Source: an uncultured Eubacteriales bacterium (GTDB lineage: Bacteria > Bacillota > Clostridia > Oscillospirales > Oscillospiraceae). Taken from it: a stretch of DNA of 64,000 nt. Positions 24,797 to 32,925 of the stretch are shown piece by piece. The stretch lies in contig ONVI01000001.1 of NCBI GenBank assembly GCA_900321275.1, forward strand, positions 62,001 to 126,000. The letters are read 5' to 3'. Position 1 is the stretch's first letter. Each line of letters opens with the position of its first letter. Under the pieces are notes generated by a model. It was not told the origin of the DNA, searched no databases, and saw only the letters and a list, made by a program, of their open reading frames with translations. The position numbers were made by a program, and so were the translations under genes.

Positions 24797-26275
24797 ATGA
24801 TGAATCAACTGGAAGAAGCCATCATCTATGCGACTGTCCTGCATCAGGGAAAAATCCGCAAATTCAGCGGCAGTCCTTATATCCTGCACCCGATCGAGGT
24901 AGCGCAGATCCTGTCCACGATGACAGCGGATGGGGAGATCATCACGGCCGGTATTCTGCACGATGTCGTGGAGAGAACAGACGCTTCGATTGCGGAAATC
25001 GAAAAACGCTTTGGGAAGAGAGTAGCTGCGCTGGTTGAGTGCGATTCGGAAATCGCGTACGCGGGGGAGGAATCGGGCGACGCCTGGAGGCGGCGCAAGG
25101 AGGAGTCTCTGCTTTCTCTAAAGAACAGTCAGGATATCGGGGTGCAGATGCTTTGGCTGGCCGATACGCTTTCAAACATGCGCTCCATCGTGGGGGTGTA
25201 TTCCGAGCAGGGAGACGCCGTGTGGGAGGTTTTGCATCAGAGCGATCCCGAGCTGCAGCACTGGTATTATCGGAGCGTTGCGGAGCTCGTGGAGCTTCAG
25301 CTCAACAAGACCGCCGCATTCAAGGAGCTTGTCAAGCATATCAATTTTATCTGGCCGGGAACCTTTGACTCCGATAAGGCAAGATACAGGAAGTATAAAG
25401 AGGTCTCGGTGGAGGGCTGCAAGCTCCTGGGGCGGGGCGCCAAGGGAGAAGTGTACCGCTATAACGATGAGCTCGTTATCAAGGTGTTCAACCACAACAA
25501 CACATACAGTGACGTGGAGCGTGAAATTACCCTGAGCCGGAAGGCGTTTGTCATGGGGATTCCTACCGCAATATCGTTCGGAATCGTCTCTGTCGGGAAA
25601 CAATACGGCGCCATGTATGAGCTGGTGGATTCGGATACCATCTCAAAGCAGATTGCCCGCCATCCCGGTCAGGTGGAAAGCTACGCGAAAATGATGGCGG
25701 AGCTTGCCCATACGATTCACAGTATCGAGGTTAAGGAAGCGGATAGTCTCCCGGACGCGATGGAGAGGCTGCGCTCTTATGTCAGAAGCGGGGTCGAATA
25801 TGAGGATGAAGCGCTTGCCGAAAAATGCATGAGGCTGATCGACACGCTTCCTGTCACGCATACAATGATCCACGGGGATTTCCATACGGGAAATGTATTT
25901 CTGCAGCGGGGGGAGCCTCTGCTCATCGATATGGATCGTCTTTCCACCGGTCATCCCATGGCGGAGATCAGCTCCCTCTACTATTTCTATATCCTTCTGG
26001 GAGAGTATGATCCTGAGATCCTTGTTGATTTCATGGGCTTCTCCTGCAGGACGGCCAGACAGTTCTACGGCTTTTTCCTGAAATATTATCTGAATACGGA
26101 GGATGAAGACAAACTCCGGAATGTGACGGAGAAAGCGGCGTTTCTGGCCTATATACGTATGGTTCACAGAATCCACAAGAAGGGAGAGCCGACCGGGGAG
26201 AACCGGAAATGGGTCGACTGTTATCTGGGAAGAATTGCCGAGCTTGCCGAAAGGCTTGATTCTCTGGCGTTTTAA
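24797..26275 (+). CDS. SpoT-type HD hydrolase fused to an APH-like kinase
   Basis: 492 residues, two enzymes in one chain. Residues ~1-185 match the HD hydrolase half of RelA/SpoT: 'HQGKIRKFSGSPYILHP' (His31), GILHDVVERT (His55-Asp56) and LADTLSNMRSI. The alarmone synthetase half is absent, as in Mesh1/SAH enzymes. Residues ~205-492 are an aminoglycoside-phosphotransferase/choline-kinase-like domain: Gly loop LGRGAKGEVYR (~211), Lys in ELVIKVFN, Brenner motif HGDFHTGN (His359) and metal site LIDMDRLSTGHP (~375-385). A ppGpp (or NADPH) hydrolase joined to a small-molecule kinase suggests stress-linked metabolism; substrate unknown. It starts a four-gene run. Confidence 0.82.
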   Translation: MMNQLEEAIIYATVLHQGKIRKFSGSPYILHPIEVAQILSTMTADGEIITAGILHDVVERTDASIAEIEKRFGKRVAALVECDSEIAYAGEESGDAWRRRKEESLLSLKNSQDIGVQMLWLADTLSNMRSIVGVYSEQGDAVWEVLHQSDPELQHWYYRSVAELVELQLNKTAAFKELVKHINFIWPGTFDSDKARYRKYKEVSVEGCKLLGRGAKGEVYRYNDELVIKVFNHNNTYSDVEREITLSRKAFVMGIPTAISFGIVSVGKQYGAMYELVDSDTISKQIARHPGQVESYAKMMAELAHTIHSIEVKEADSLPDAMERLRSYVRSGVEYEDEALAEKCMRLIDTLPVTHTMIHGDFHTGNVFLQRGEPLLIDMDRLSTGHPMAEISSLYYFYILLGEYDPEILVDFMGFSCRTARQFYGFFLKYYLNTEDEDKLRNVTEKAAFLAYIRMVHRIHKKGEPTGENRKWVDCYLGRIAELAERLDSLAF

Positions 26276-26292
26276 TAAAAGGAGAATACAAC

Positions 26293-26763
26293 ATGTTCAG
26301 AGAAATGCTGAGAAAGAAGCAGCAGCTTTCACAGGAGGAGTGCGTCGAGATCCTGAAAAAGGAAGTGCGCGGCGTCCTGTCCGTTCTGGGAGATGACGGT
26401 TATCCGTACGGAATGCCGCTCAATCACTATTACTGTGACGGAAAGCTCTATTTCCACGGCGGGCAGAAAGGCCACAAGATCGACGCCATGAGGCGGTGCG
26501 GCAGGGCGTCCTTCTGCGTATACGATCAGGGCTTCCGCAGAGAAGGGGAGTGGGCCCTGAATATCAAATCCGTTATCGTCTTCGGACATATTGAGTTCGT
26601 GGAGGACCGGGAGACAATCTACCGGCTCTCCGCCGAACTGAGCCGGAAATTCACGGACGATGAACAGTACATCCGGGAGGAAATTGCCCGGTCCGGGGAA
26701 AGAACGCTGATGTTTGCCCTGATCCCCGAACACATCACCGGAAAAATCGTAAATGAGGCGTGA
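26293..26763 (+). CDS. Pyridoxamine 5'-phosphate oxidase-fold protein (NimA-like)
   Basis: 156-residue FMN-binding split-barrel protein. Visible pattern: EVRGVLSVLGDDGYPYGMPLNHYY, then LYFHGGQKGHKIDAMRR, then ASFCVYD and SVIVFGHIEFVED. This is the 'pyridoxamine 5'-phosphate oxidase family / 5-nitroimidazole reductase-like' group common in Clostridia, whose members bind flavin or heme and reduce small molecules. An AAGGAG ribosome site precedes it, 17 bases after the HD-kinase gene. A specific substrate cannot be given. Confidence 0.85.
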   Translation: MFREMLRKKQQLSQEECVEILKKEVRGVLSVLGDDGYPYGMPLNHYYCDGKLYFHGGQKGHKIDAMRRCGRASFCVYDQGFRREGEWALNIKSVIVFGHIEFVEDRETIYRLSAELSRKFTDDEQYIREEIARSGERTLMFALIPEHITGKIVNEA

Positions 26764-26786
26764 CAGTCCGGACAAGCGGACGGCGC

Positions 26787-28043
26787 ATGGAAAGGAATCT
26801 GTTTGCTGTGAAAGTCACACAGGACGTTTTGCGGGAGTATGCCCGTCTTATCGTGCGCTTCGGCGCGAATGTGCAGCCCGGTCAGACGGTGCTGCTCTAT
26901 ATTGCGGCGGAACAGTCCGCTTTCGCCGCGATGATTACGGAGGAATGCTACCTGGCGGGAGCAAAGAAAGTGAACCTCGAATGGCAGTGCGACAGCATCT
27001 CCCGCCTGCATTTTCGGTACGCCGCGCAGGACGTGCTGGCTGAGGTGGCGGAGTGGGAGGAGAGCAAGGCCGGACGGATGATCGAAGAGCTCCCGTGCCG
27101 CATCTTCATTGAATCGGAAGACCCGGACGCCATGGCGGGGATCTCGCCGGAAAAGCTCTCCGCCGTGCACCGGAGCCGTGCGGGTGTGCTCAAGCCTTAC
27201 CTGGACGCCATCGAGGGAAAGCACCAATGGACGATCGCCGCAATTGCGTCGGAGAAATGGGCGATGAAATGCTTCCCCGGCGAGACGGCGGAGCGGGCCA
27301 TGGAAAAGCTCTGGGACGCGATCCTTATGACTGTGCGCGTCGACGGCGTTTCCGACCCGGCGAAAGCCTGGCAGGCGCATACGGCGTTTATCGAAAAGAA
27401 GGCCGACTGGCTCAACGCGCAGGGCTTTCGGTACCTGCACTATAAAAGCGCCAACGGAACCGACTTTACGACAGAGCTGATCCCCGGCGCCCGCTGGGAG
27501 GGCGCGGCGACGGTCAATACCCATAACGGCGTCAGCTATATCCCCAATATGCCCACGGAGGAGATTTTTACCTCTCCGCTGGCGGGAAGCTGCGAGGGGA
27601 CGCTTGTCGCCACAAAGCCCCTGTCCTGGAACAGCCAGCTGATCGAAAACTTCTCCATTCAATTTAAAAACGGCAGGGCTGTCTCCTGCAAAGCGGAAAA
27701 AGGCCAGGAGCTTCTGGAGAAAATGCTCAGGATGGACGATTGCTCCGACATGCTGGGCGAGGCGGCGCTGGTGCCGAAGGAGAGTCCGGTCAACCGCTGC
27801 GGCTTCCTGTTTTTCGAGACGCTTTTTGACGAGAACGCCTGCTGCCATGTCGCCCTCGGGGCGGGCTTCAAGGAGGTCCTGCCGGACGGAGACAGTCTCA
27901 CTGTCGCCGAGGCGCAGGCCAGAGGCGTCAATGACTCCGTGATCCATGTCGATTTCATGATCGGCAGCGATGATCTCGCCATTGACGGCATCCGGCCCGA
28001 CGGAAGCCGCGTTCCCGTCTTCAGAGACGGGACCTGGGCCTGA
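26787..28043 (+). CDS. Aminopeptidase, M29 family
   Basis: About 418-residue thermophilic-type metallo-aminopeptidase. Family landmarks: GANVQPGQTVLLY near the N terminus, FIESEDPDAMAGI, 'GTDFTTELIPGARWEGAA', 'GVSYIPNMPTEEIFTSP' (conserved metal-ligand Glu), GEAALVP and a closing HVDFMIGSDDLAIDGI (His and Asp metal ligands). It removes N-terminal residues from peptides in the cytosol. The start is uncertain: an ATG at 26787, a GTG at 26760 that overlaps the previous stop by four bases (GTGA), and a GTG at 26808 with AAAGGA upstream are all possible. Product unaffected. Confidence 0.88.
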   Translation: MERNLFAVKVTQDVLREYARLIVRFGANVQPGQTVLLYIAAEQSAFAAMITEECYLAGAKKVNLEWQCDSISRLHFRYAAQDVLAEVAEWEESKAGRMIEELPCRIFIESEDPDAMAGISPEKLSAVHRSRAGVLKPYLDAIEGKHQWTIAAIASEKWAMKCFPGETAERAMEKLWDAILMTVRVDGVSDPAKAWQAHTAFIEKKADWLNAQGFRYLHYKSANGTDFTTELIPGARWEGAATVNTHNGVSYIPNMPTEEIFTSPLAGSCEGTLVATKPLSWNSQLIENFSIQFKNGRAVSCKAEKGQELLEKMLRMDDCSDMLGEAALVPKESPVNRCGFLFFETLFDENACCHVALGAGFKEVLPDGDSLTVAEAQARGVNDSVIHVDFMIGSDDLAIDGIRPDGSRVPVFRDGTWA

Positions 28044-28084
28044 GAGAAAAAATTGTCCGGCTTCCGGCCGGAAAGGAGCGTATT

Positions 28085-28804
28085 ATGCGTATTCTGGCAG
28101 TAAATGACGACGGGATCAGCGCTCCGGGGCTTGAGGCGCTGGCAGGGGCCGCCCTCGGATTCGGCGAGGTATGGGTTGTCGCGCCGTCCCGACAGTGCAG
28201 CGGCATGAGCCAGCATCTCACGATTCTGGAGGAAATGGAGCTGAGGGCGGTGGATTTCCCGCTGCCGGTCGCGGGCGCGTGGAGCGTAGACGGCACCCCG
28301 GCCGACTGTGTGAAGCTTGCAATGGAGCTGCTGATGCCGGGAAAACCCGACTATGTATTTTCTGGCGTCAACAACGGATGGAACTGCGGTTTTGACATCG
28401 CCTATTCCGGCACGATCGGCGCATGCTGCGAAGCGGTTCTCAACGGCGTCCCGGCCATCGCCTTTTCGGCCCCCTTTGAGGAGAAGCTTGACCTCGCGGC
28501 GGCGCACATGCCCGCCATCATTGCGGAACTTCTCAGGCGCGGACAGGGAACGGGCGAAATCTGGAATGTGAATTTCCCGGGCGGTGATCCCGGAGAGCTG
28601 CGCGGCGTCCTTTGGGAAAGAAAGCCCGCGCGCACGCAGGTCTATAAAGCACGCTATTCCGTTCGTACCGATGAAGCCGACAGACAGCTTTGCAGGCAGC
28701 AGGGCGTCCTGATCGGAAAAGAGCTGGCAGACGGCGGCAGCGACATCGCCGCCGTTCTCGACGGGTACATTTCGGTCGGAAAGCTAAAAAACTTCCTGCT
28801 CTGA
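28085..28804 (+). CDS. surE: 5'/3'-nucleotidase SurE
   Basis: 239-residue SurE-type survival protein, a metal-dependent nucleoside-monophosphate phosphatase. The metal-binding start MRILAVNDDGISAPGL, the VAPSRQCSGMSQHLTI loop, VDGTPADCVKLA and 'SGVNNGWNCGFDIAYSGTIGACCEA' are all diagnostic. The length is typical. It is the last gene of the run begun by the HD-kinase fusion; nucleotide hydrolysis fits a stress/nucleotide-turnover theme but direct coupling is inference. Confidence 0.93.
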   Translation: MRILAVNDDGISAPGLEALAGAALGFGEVWVVAPSRQCSGMSQHLTILEEMELRAVDFPLPVAGAWSVDGTPADCVKLAMELLMPGKPDYVFSGVNNGWNCGFDIAYSGTIGACCEAVLNGVPAIAFSAPFEEKLDLAAAHMPAIIAELLRRGQGTGEIWNVNFPGGDPGELRGVLWERKPARTQVYKARYSVRTDEADRQLCRQQGVLIGKELADGGSDIAAVLDGYISVGKLKNFLL

Positions 28805-28841
28805 CACGGATTTTTCATGGATTTTTCCGCTTTTCGCCGAC

Positions 28842-28870
28842 TTGCCAAGGAATAACAGTTATGATACAAT
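28842..28870 (+). promoter_or_regulatory. Promoter of the phosphonate importer operon
   Basis: -35 TTGCCA (28842-28847), 17-bp spacer, -10 TACAAT (28865-28870). No recognisable Pho box. Confidence 0.65.
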
Positions 28871-28954
28871 AACACGCGTTTCAAGCATATACTATCCCTT
28901 GTGTTCACTGGCCGAAAAGCCGTGAAGATAATACAATCAGGAGGAATTCTTTGT

Positions 28955-30076
28955 ATGAAGAAGATCGTTTCCATGCTCCTCGTGCTCGTCATGGTCTTCG
29001 CCCTGTGCGCGTGCAGCTCCAAGCCCGCTGCGGCGCCCACCGAAGCGCCCGCAGCGACCGAGGCGCCCGCAGCAACCGAGGCGCCTGCCGAGCCTGCCCG
29101 CCCTCATTTCGACAAGCTGACGCTCGAGTTTGTCCCCTCCAAGGACGCTGACGTCATCATTGCCGGCACCGCGAACCTGCCCGAGCTTGTCAAGAAGGAA
29201 ATGGCGAACCTCGGCTACGACATCGACGAGGTCGACATCACCGTCGGTACCAGCTACGACGCCACCGGCGAGGCCATGTCCGCCGGCTCCATCGATATCG
29301 GCTGGCTGCCCGGCGGCACCTACGCCCTGTACTCCGATGATACCGACGTTATCCTGACCGCGACCCGCAACGGCCTGTCCAACGACAGCACCAATCCCGC
29401 CGACTGGAACGGCGAAGCCAACGCCACCCAGAAGAACGGCCCCCAGGTCACCTTCTACCGCGCTCTGATCTACGCCGCTCCCTCCGAGTACGGCAAGAAG
29501 CTGGCCGAGAAGGTCAACAACGGCGAAAAGCTCACCTGGGAAGATCTCGACGGCGCCAAGTGGGCCGTGCAGAAGACCTCTTCCTCCGCCGGTTATATCT
29601 ATCCCACCATGTGGCTGATGGAAAACTACGACGGCAAGAAGATCTCCGATCTGTCCAACGTCATCCCCCTCGACTCCGGCTATGGCACCGCCTTCTCCTA
29701 TGCCGCTGCTGAGTCTGTCGACGTGATCGTCTGCTATGCCGACGGCCGCAACGACTATGAGGCTTCCTGGACCCTGCCCACCGATCAGCAGGATTCCACC
29801 GGCAAGCAGGGCATGGGCCGCAGCGAGTCCATCTGGAACGAGCTGAACGTCATCGGCGTGACCGAGGGTATCTACAACGACACCGTGGCCATCTCCAAGG
29901 CCAGCCCCTACTACACGCCCGAGACCGTCGAGGCGCTGCAGAACTGCTTCATCAACATCATCAATACCGAAGAGGGCAAGGCCATCTTCGATGTTTACAG
30001 CCACACCGGCTATGCCAAGGCTGTCGACGCCGACTATGACGGCGCCCGCCTCGCCCAGAAGCTTCTGGCCGAGTAA
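28955..30076 (+). CDS. phnD: Phosphonate/phosphate-type ABC binding lipoprotein (PhnD-like)
   Basis: 373-residue solute-binding lipoprotein. The signal ends LCAC (lipid Cys ~20) and is followed by a Thr-Glu-Ala-Pro-Ala repeat linker (~25-48). The PhnD fold then begins LTLEFVPSKDADVI and contains 'SAGSIDIGWLPGGTYALY' and 'SSSAGYIYPTMWLMEN' (ligand-side Ser/Tyr). AGGAGG precedes the ATG at 28955. With the ATPase and two permeases downstream it forms a complete importer for phosphonate, phosphite or a related anion. No C-P lyase genes follow, so the exact ligand is open. Confidence 0.88.
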   Translation: MKKIVSMLLVLVMVFALCACSSKPAAAPTEAPAATEAPAATEAPAEPARPHFDKLTLEFVPSKDADVIIAGTANLPELVKKEMANLGYDIDEVDITVGTSYDATGEAMSAGSIDIGWLPGGTYALYSDDTDVILTATRNGLSNDSTNPADWNGEANATQKNGPQVTFYRALIYAAPSEYGKKLAEKVNNGEKLTWEDLDGAKWAVQKTSSSAGYIYPTMWLMENYDGKKISDLSNVIPLDSGYGTAFSYAAAESVDVIVCYADGRNDYEASWTLPTDQQDSTGKQGMGRSESIWNELNVIGVTEGIYNDTVAISKASPYYTPETVEALQNCFINIINTEEGKAIFDVYSHTGYAKAVDADYDGARLAQKLLAE

Positions 30077-30089
30077 GTCTTTGTCCCGC

Positions 30090-30127
30090 ACAGGGCCCTG
30101 TATCCCCGCATACAGGGCCCTGTTTTT
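30090..30127 (+). terminator. Attenuating hairpin between phnD and phnC
   Basis: 14-bp stem ACAGGGCCCTGTAT (30090-30103) / ATACAGGGCCCTGT (30110-30123) followed by TTTTT; strong enough to give binding protein in excess. Confidence 0.85.
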
Positions 30128-30226
30128 ACAAAGTTCCGAACGATTCCCGCCGCAAGCGTTGAACGGTGTTCGCAAAATACCGCTGAACGGTTCCGACAGT
30201 ATGAGAGAAAAAAGGAGAGCCTCCGC

Positions 30227-30991
30227 ATGATTGAATTTGAGCATGTCTATAAGACCTATCCCAACGGTTTTACCGCCCTGAAGGACATCAACCTGAAAAT
30301 CGAACAGGGTGAGTTTGTCGCCATCATCGGCCTGTCCGGCGCGGGCAAGTCCACGATTCTCCGCTGCATCAACCGCATGCATGACGTGACCCAGGGCAAG
30401 CTGACCGTCGACGGTGTGGACGTCAATTCCCTCAAGGGCGCGGAGCTTCGGCGTTTCCGCCGCAAGGTCGGCATGATCTTCCAGAGCTTCAACCTGGTCA
30501 CCCGCTCCACCGCCATCAAAAACGTCCTGACTGCCGACGTGCCAGATATGGGCTTCTTCCGGGTGCTCTTCGGCATCTTTTCCAAGGAGCAGAAGCTGCG
30601 CGCACTGGAGAGTCTGGACAAGGTCGGCATCCTTTCCAAGGCATACACCCGCTGCGACCAGCTCTCCGGCGGCCAGCAGCAGCGCGTCGCCCTGGCCCGC
30701 ACGCTGAATCAGAATCCGAAGATCATCCTCGCGGACGAGCCGGTTGCCTCCCTCGACCCCATCACCGCCCGCCAGGTCATGCAGGACTTCGTCCGCATCA
30801 ACAAGGAGTACAAGATCTCCATCCTGCTGAACATTCACCATATCGACCTGGCCCTCCAGTACTGTGACCGCGTCATCGGTGTGCGCGCGGGGGAGATCGT
30901 CTTCGACGGCCCCGCCGCCACTATCACCCAGGAGCAGATCGACTTTGTTTACAACGGCAAGAAGGCGCCCAGACTGGGCGATGGGGAGTGA
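30227..30991 (+). CDS. phnC: Phosphonate-type ABC transporter ATP-binding protein
   Basis: 254-residue ATPase. Walker A GLSGAGKST (~37-45), signature LSGGQQQRVALARTL, Walker B IILADEPVASLDP and switch His in LNIHHIDLALQYCDRVIG are present. The sequence FQSFNLVTRSTAIKNVL plus the longer insert after it is typical of PhnC rather than other small-solute ATPases. It energises the two permeases encoded just downstream and is preceded by an AAAGGAGAG ribosome site. Confidence 0.93.
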   Translation: MIEFEHVYKTYPNGFTALKDINLKIEQGEFVAIIGLSGAGKSTILRCINRMHDVTQGKLTVDGVDVNSLKGAELRRFRRKVGMIFQSFNLVTRSTAIKNVLTADVPDMGFFRVLFGIFSKEQKLRALESLDKVGILSKAYTRCDQLSGGQQQRVALARTLNQNPKIILADEPVASLDPITARQVMQDFVRINKEYKISILLNIHHIDLALQYCDRVIGVRAGEIVFDGPAATITQEQIDFVYNGKKAPRLGDGE

Positions 30992-30995
30992 GCCG

Positions 30996-31847
30996 ATGGA
31001 TAACGAGAACGTAAGCCAGGTCAAGCTTACATGGTTTGACAAAATCTTCAAGCCCCAGGTCATCACCCTGCCGAACGGACATTCGACGATCCGCCGCCGC
31101 AGCCGCGCGCCCATCATCATCGCGCTGGTGCTGCTGGCCATTGTTCTGTCCCTGCGCATGACGGGTTTTGATCTGAGCATCGTCATCAAAAAGTTTGACA
31201 AGCTTCTGGATCTGATGGTCAAGCTCTTCCACCCGAAATGGAGCTTTTTCGGCAAGGTCGTCCGACCGCTGATCGACACGATCAAAATGTCCATCCTCGG
31301 CACGGTCATCGGCTGTCTGCTGGCCCTGCCGGTATCGGTGCTGGCCTCGACGAATATTGATAAAAACCGCGTGATCGTCTCGGTTCTGCGCTTTATCCTG
31401 GCCCTGATCCGCACGCTGCCCACACTGGTCATCGCGCTGGTCTGCGCCCTGATCTTCGGCCTTGGCACCTTCGCCGGCACGCTTGCCATTTCCATCTTCA
31501 CCTTCGGCATCGTGGCCAAAATGCTCTATGAGAGCATCGAGACCATCGACATGGGCCCCTTTGAGGCCATGGAGGCCATGGGCGCGAACAAGTTCCAGGC
31601 CTTCTGGTCGGCCTGCGTGCCGCAGATCCTGCCGGTCTACCTGTCCCACAGCCTCTACTGCTTTGAGATGAACGTGCGCGCCTCCGCCATCCTGGGCTAT
31701 GTCGGCGCGGGCGGCCTCGGCATCACGATCAATGAGCGCATCGGCTGGCGCGATTATGAGGGCCTCGGCATGGTACTGCTGACGCTGTTCGTGGTGGTCG
31801 TCATCATCGAGTTCACCAGCGAATATCTGCGCGGCAGACTGAGCTGA
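30996..31847 (+). CDS. phnE: Phosphonate ABC transporter permease 1
   Basis: 283-residue permease with about six membrane segments. A ~45-residue N-terminal cytosolic extension precedes the first helix (PIIIALVLLAIVLSL). The EAA-type loop is 'FEAMEAMGANKFQAFWSACVPQILP' (~190-215), and the conserved PhnE end reads ASAILGYVGAGGLGITINERI. It starts five bases after the phnC stop with GGGGAGTGA upstream. It pairs with a second PhnE as a heterodimer. Confidence 0.92.
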   Translation: MDNENVSQVKLTWFDKIFKPQVITLPNGHSTIRRRSRAPIIIALVLLAIVLSLRMTGFDLSIVIKKFDKLLDLMVKLFHPKWSFFGKVVRPLIDTIKMSILGTVIGCLLALPVSVLASTNIDKNRVIVSVLRFILALIRTLPTLVIALVCALIFGLGTFAGTLAISIFTFGIVAKMLYESIETIDMGPFEAMEAMGANKFQAFWSACVPQILPVYLSHSLYCFEMNVRASAILGYVGAGGLGITINERIGWRDYEGLGMVLLTLFVVVVIIEFTSEYLRGRLS

Positions 31848-31860
31848 GAGGAGGGAAGAC

Positions 31861-32712
31861 ATGGCTGTTAAACTGAAAGACGCGGAGAGAGCGTTTGACG
31901 AGCATCTGAGCGTTGCCGAAATGTACATGCGCAGACCGCGCATGTGGTGGCTGTATACGCTGATCGTCCTGATTGTCGCGGTTCTCGTCGGCTGGTCCGG
32001 CTCCACCATTGAATTTGAGGGCCTGACCGTCACCGGCCGGTCTGTTGCCCAGGGCGTCATCAGCGGCATTACCCATCCCGACCTCAAGCTCATGTTCGGC
32101 ACCGGGGAGACGGATGTGCCGTATCTGCTGCTGCAGACCATGGCCATCGCGGTGCTCGGCACGATCTTCGGCGCGATCCTTGCGATCCCGTTTGCCTTTC
32201 TGGCGTCCACCAATATTCTGCCCAAGCCCATCGCGTATTTCTTCCGCGTGGTAATCCTGCTCATCCGCACGATCCCGAGTCTCGTCTGGGCGCTGATGTG
32301 GATTCGCGTGACCGGCCCCGGCGCCGCCTGCGGCGTCATCACCCAGTCGGTCTGCTCCATCGGCATGATCTCCAAAATGTATATCACCGCCATTGAGGAT
32401 CTGGATACCCGCATCCTCGAGAGCCTGGACGCCATGGGCTGCACACCGTTTCAGAAAATCCGCTACGGCGTCATCCCTCAGCTCACGGCGAGCTTTATTT
32501 CCACCACTATCTACCGCTTTGACATCAATCTCAAGGACGCAACCACCCTCGGCATTGTCGGCGCGGGCGGCATCGGCGCCTCGCTGGTGCAGTGCCTCAA
32601 CTCCCGCCGTTGGGCGATGGTCGGCTCCTTCGTCTGGGGCCTCATGATCCTGGTGCTGATCATCGAGTATCTCTCCACCCAGGTCAGAAGCAAGCTGGCG
32701 AGAGGGGAATAA
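31861..32712 (+). CDS. phnE: Phosphonate ABC transporter permease 2
   Basis: 283-residue paralogue of the preceding permease. First membrane helix ~36-54, an extracellular loop GLTVTGRSVAQGVISGITHPDL, loop 'LESLDAMGCTPFQKIRYGVIPQL' and the same closing pattern DATTLGIVGAGGIGASLV. A GAGGAGG ribosome site sits in the 13-base gap. Two different PhnE subunits in tandem are common in Firmicutes. Confidence 0.92.
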   Translation: MAVKLKDAERAFDEHLSVAEMYMRRPRMWWLYTLIVLIVAVLVGWSGSTIEFEGLTVTGRSVAQGVISGITHPDLKLMFGTGETDVPYLLLQTMAIAVLGTIFGAILAIPFAFLASTNILPKPIAYFFRVVILLIRTIPSLVWALMWIRVTGPGAACGVITQSVCSIGMISKMYITAIEDLDTRILESLDAMGCTPFQKIRYGVIPQLTASFISTTIYRFDINLKDATTLGIVGAGGIGASLVQCLNSRRWAMVGSFVWGLMILVLIIEYLSTQVRSKLARGE

Positions 32713-32726
32713 AAAGACGTAAACTG

Positions 32727-32901
32727 CCTCCCTCAGCTGCATGCAGCGATCGAGGGAGGATCCTGACGCGCGAGGAACGCGCGACATTCCATGCTTGTCT
32801 GACAGCTTCAGCGGTGGAGGGAGTTTGATCGCTGCGTACATCTCCCTCAGGCGTGGCGCTTGCGTTAGACGCGCCATGCCGGCTCCCTCAGAGAGGGAGC
32901 C
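32727..32901. repeat. Structured intergenic repeat with CTCCCTC/GAGGGAG arms
   Basis: A 175-base gene-free stretch built from nested inverted repeats: CCTCCCTC (32727-32734) / GAGGGAGG (32752-32759) around the palindrome GCTGCATGCAGC; GCGCG-AGGAA-CGCGC; GGAGGGAG ... CTCCCTC; and at the end a perfect GGCTCCCTC-AGA-GAGGGAGCC (32881-32901). Looks like a dispersed REP/MITE-type element or structured RNA between the importer operon and the 5'-nucleotidase gene; it may also end transcription. Confidence 0.6.
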
Positions 32902-32925
32902 AAAAGGATTCAAAAAGAGGTGCCC

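Noticed and set aside
32713..32925. Riboswitch before the 5'-nucleotidase gene
   Set aside because: The hairpins are repeats of one CTCCCTC unit and do not match any riboswitch I know.
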